From assembly GCA_018434645.1 (NCBI GenBank), contig JAHDOX010000087.1, forward strand, positions 1 to 7,586: DNA of 7,586 nt, given 5' to 3'. This DNA is from Synergistales bacterium. GTDB taxonomy: Bacteria; Synergistota; Synergistia; Synergistales; Thermovirgaceae. Positions 6,570 through 7,586 of this stretch are shown here, piece by piece. The notes below the pieces were generated by a model, which was not told the origin of the DNA, searched no databases, and was given only the letters and a program-made list of their open reading frames with translations. The position numbers and the translations under genes were made by a program. Each line of letters starts with the position of its first letter. Position 1 is the stretch's first letter.

Positions 6570-7513
6570 TGCTTGCGTGAACCAGTCGTGCAAATTTCCT
6601 GCCCATCTCGCACAAGCCATTCAAAAAGGCTACCAGACCAACGGTCCCAGTCATTCCTTGTTTCAGCCAAATCAGTCTTTATTCTTGAAATGAGCTCCTT
6701 CACGTCGGAAAACCGCATTTCGTTTCTGATTCTGCGGAAGAAAAATATTACAATTTCTTTATTGTAAATGTCCCCTTCGTAATCCAGAAGATGGGCTTCG
6801 ACACGCAGGGCGCGCTGCCCCTCGAAAGTCGGATTATACCCCACGTTAACCGCTGCAGAAAAAAGCCTGCTATCAGAAAGGACCGCACCGGAATATACTC
6901 CCCTTTCAGGTACAACCTTTTCCAAAGGCATACAGAGGTTTGCCGTGGGGATCCCCAGCTCACGGCCCCTCCCTTCTCCATGTACGACCCTGCCCGAAAG
7001 GAAAAAAGGATAACCAAGCAATTCGGCGGCATCAACGACATCACCGGCAAGCACCATCGTCCTGATAAAAGAACTGCTCACCTTGTTTTCCCCCACCACA
7101 ACGGGAGGGACAACGGCCACCTCCCAGCCCTTTTGGGAGACCAAAAGCTCCATGCGTCTGGCGTCTCCGCTTCTTCCCTTTCCGAACCTGAAATCTTCCC
7201 CGATAACCACGCCCTGCAGAAAATATCTTTCTTCGAGGCACTCTATGAATTCCTCGGGGGAAAGCTCTGCAAGCGCTCTTGTGAACGGCAATCTCACAAG
7301 TTCGGGTATCCCGAGTTTGCTCGCGATGAAGTCCTTTTCCTTCTCGGTAAAAAGCATCATGAAGGTTTTTCCGTTCAAGAAGGTCTGCGGGTGCGGGGAA
7401 AAGGTAATAACACCCCACGAATCCTGTCTTTGGGCCGCCATTTTTCGGGCCCTTGAGAAAAGTTCCCTGTGTCCCTTGTGAAAGCCGTCGAAGGCCCCTA
7501 TTGCGGCAATCAT
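6566..7513 (-). CDS. ribF: Bifunctional riboflavin kinase/FAD synthetase
   Basis: This cytoplasmic enzyme phosphorylates riboflavin to FMN and then adenylates FMN to FAD, using ATP in both steps. The 315 residues show two modules. The N-terminal FAD synthetase (nucleotidyltransferase) module has GAFDGFHKGH (6-15), the form here of the family's GNFDGVHxGH motif, then GEDFRFG (105-111) and SSSFIR (146-151). The C-terminal riboflavin kinase module starts with GRVVHGEGRGRELGIPTAN (174-192), including the PTAN metal/nucleotide motif. It continues with NPTF (227-230), a probable catalytic Glu239 in VEAHLLDY, and IRNEMRF (262-268). The protein starts almost on the first motif, without the 15-20 residues many homologues carry before it. 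No other start exists, because an in-frame TGA lies upstream. The ATG overlaps the previous gene's stop (ATGA), suggesting translational coupling; AAGGA lies 9 nt upstream. About 25 polar residues extend past the usual end. Confidence 0.96.
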   Translation of the reverse strand: MIAAIGAFDGFHKGHRELFSRARKMAAQRQDSWGVITFSPHPQTFLNGKTFMMLFTEKEKDFIASKLGIPELVRLPFTRALAELSPEEFIECLEERYFLQGVVIGEDFRFGKGRSGDARRMELLVSQKGWEVAVVPPVVVGENKVSSSFIRTMVLAGDVVDAAELLGYPFFLSGRVVHGEGRGRELGIPTANLCMPLEKVVPERGVYSGAVLSDSRLFSAAVNVGYNPTFEGQRALRVEAHLLDYEGDIYNKEIVIFFFRRIRNEMRFSDVKELISRIKTDLAETRNDWDRWSGSLFEWLVRDGQEICTTGSRKH

Positions 7514-7586
7514 GGGTACGCGTCCTTCTCCTCTCCGATATAGATGTTGGTTTCAGGTTTGAACCAGGTTTCTTCCTGCAATTTCA
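7510..7586 (-). CDS. 3' end of an unidentified gene upstream of ribF (partial)
   Basis: The reading frame entering from the window edge has 24 sense codons (beginning KLQEETWFKPETNIY and ending EEKDAYP) and then TGA at 7512-7510. That stop shares four bases with the ribF ATG, an ATGA junction typical of real operon neighbours. The other two minus-strand frames contain early stops (one begins at a TGA, the other meets TGA within 11 codons). This supports the frame, though the stretch is short. The tail is acidic and hydrophilic. I do not recognise the product. The overlap suggests translation coupled with RibF. Confidence 0.62.
   Translation of the reverse strand, partial: KLQEETWFKPETNIYIGEEKDAYP

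Noticed and set aside
6791..7456. Plus-strand open frame of 221 codons opposite ribF.
   Set aside because: It lies within ribF, whose motifs are intact on the minus strand, and its translation shows no recognisable domain.

Overview
All genes in this window read on the minus strand, so transcription runs from high to low coordinates. The content is bacterial, mid-GC, and mostly housekeeping. The likely source is a Gram-negative (diderm) anaerobe. This is inferred from a TAXI-type TRAP permease paired with a DUF1850 protein, next to pcm, a bacterial-type ileS with a C-terminal zinc site, and a tRNA-Arg with its CCA encoded. Desulfobacterota (deltaproteobacteria) or Synergistota would fit, but the sequence alone does not decide the phylum.

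Layout in transcription order. (1) 7586-7510: the last 24 codons of an unidentified gene, whose stop overlaps the ribF start (ATGA). (2) 7513-6566: ribF, bifunctional riboflavin kinase/FAD synthetase. (3) 6526-6451: tRNA-Arg(CCT), with a candidate promoter straddling the ribF end and a strong intrinsic terminator 7 nt past its CCA. (4) 6307-5645: pcm, protein-L-isoaspartate O-methyltransferase, the first gene of a second transcription unit. (5) 5608-5087: a DUF1850 membrane-anchored protein. (6) 4984-2993: a TRAP transporter 4TM/12TM fused permease, followed by a hairpin. (7) 2887-74: ileS, isoleucyl-tRNA synthetase. (8) 35-1: the first 11 codons of an unidentified gene behind a good ribosome-binding site.

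How the genes relate: DUF1850 and the fused permease form a recognised partnership in TAXI-type TRAP uptake systems, but the periplasmic solute receptor that normally accompanies them is not in this window. The other genes serve flavin cofactor synthesis, protein repair and translation, and have no evident link to the transporter. No gap between genes exceeds about 130 bases. No mobile element, CRISPR array, phage gene or long repeat was seen. I found no convincing undescribed system. The most useful second looks are the missing TRAP receptor, the hairpin between the permease and ileS, the hairpin directly after the DUF1850 stop, and the very short RibF N-terminus.
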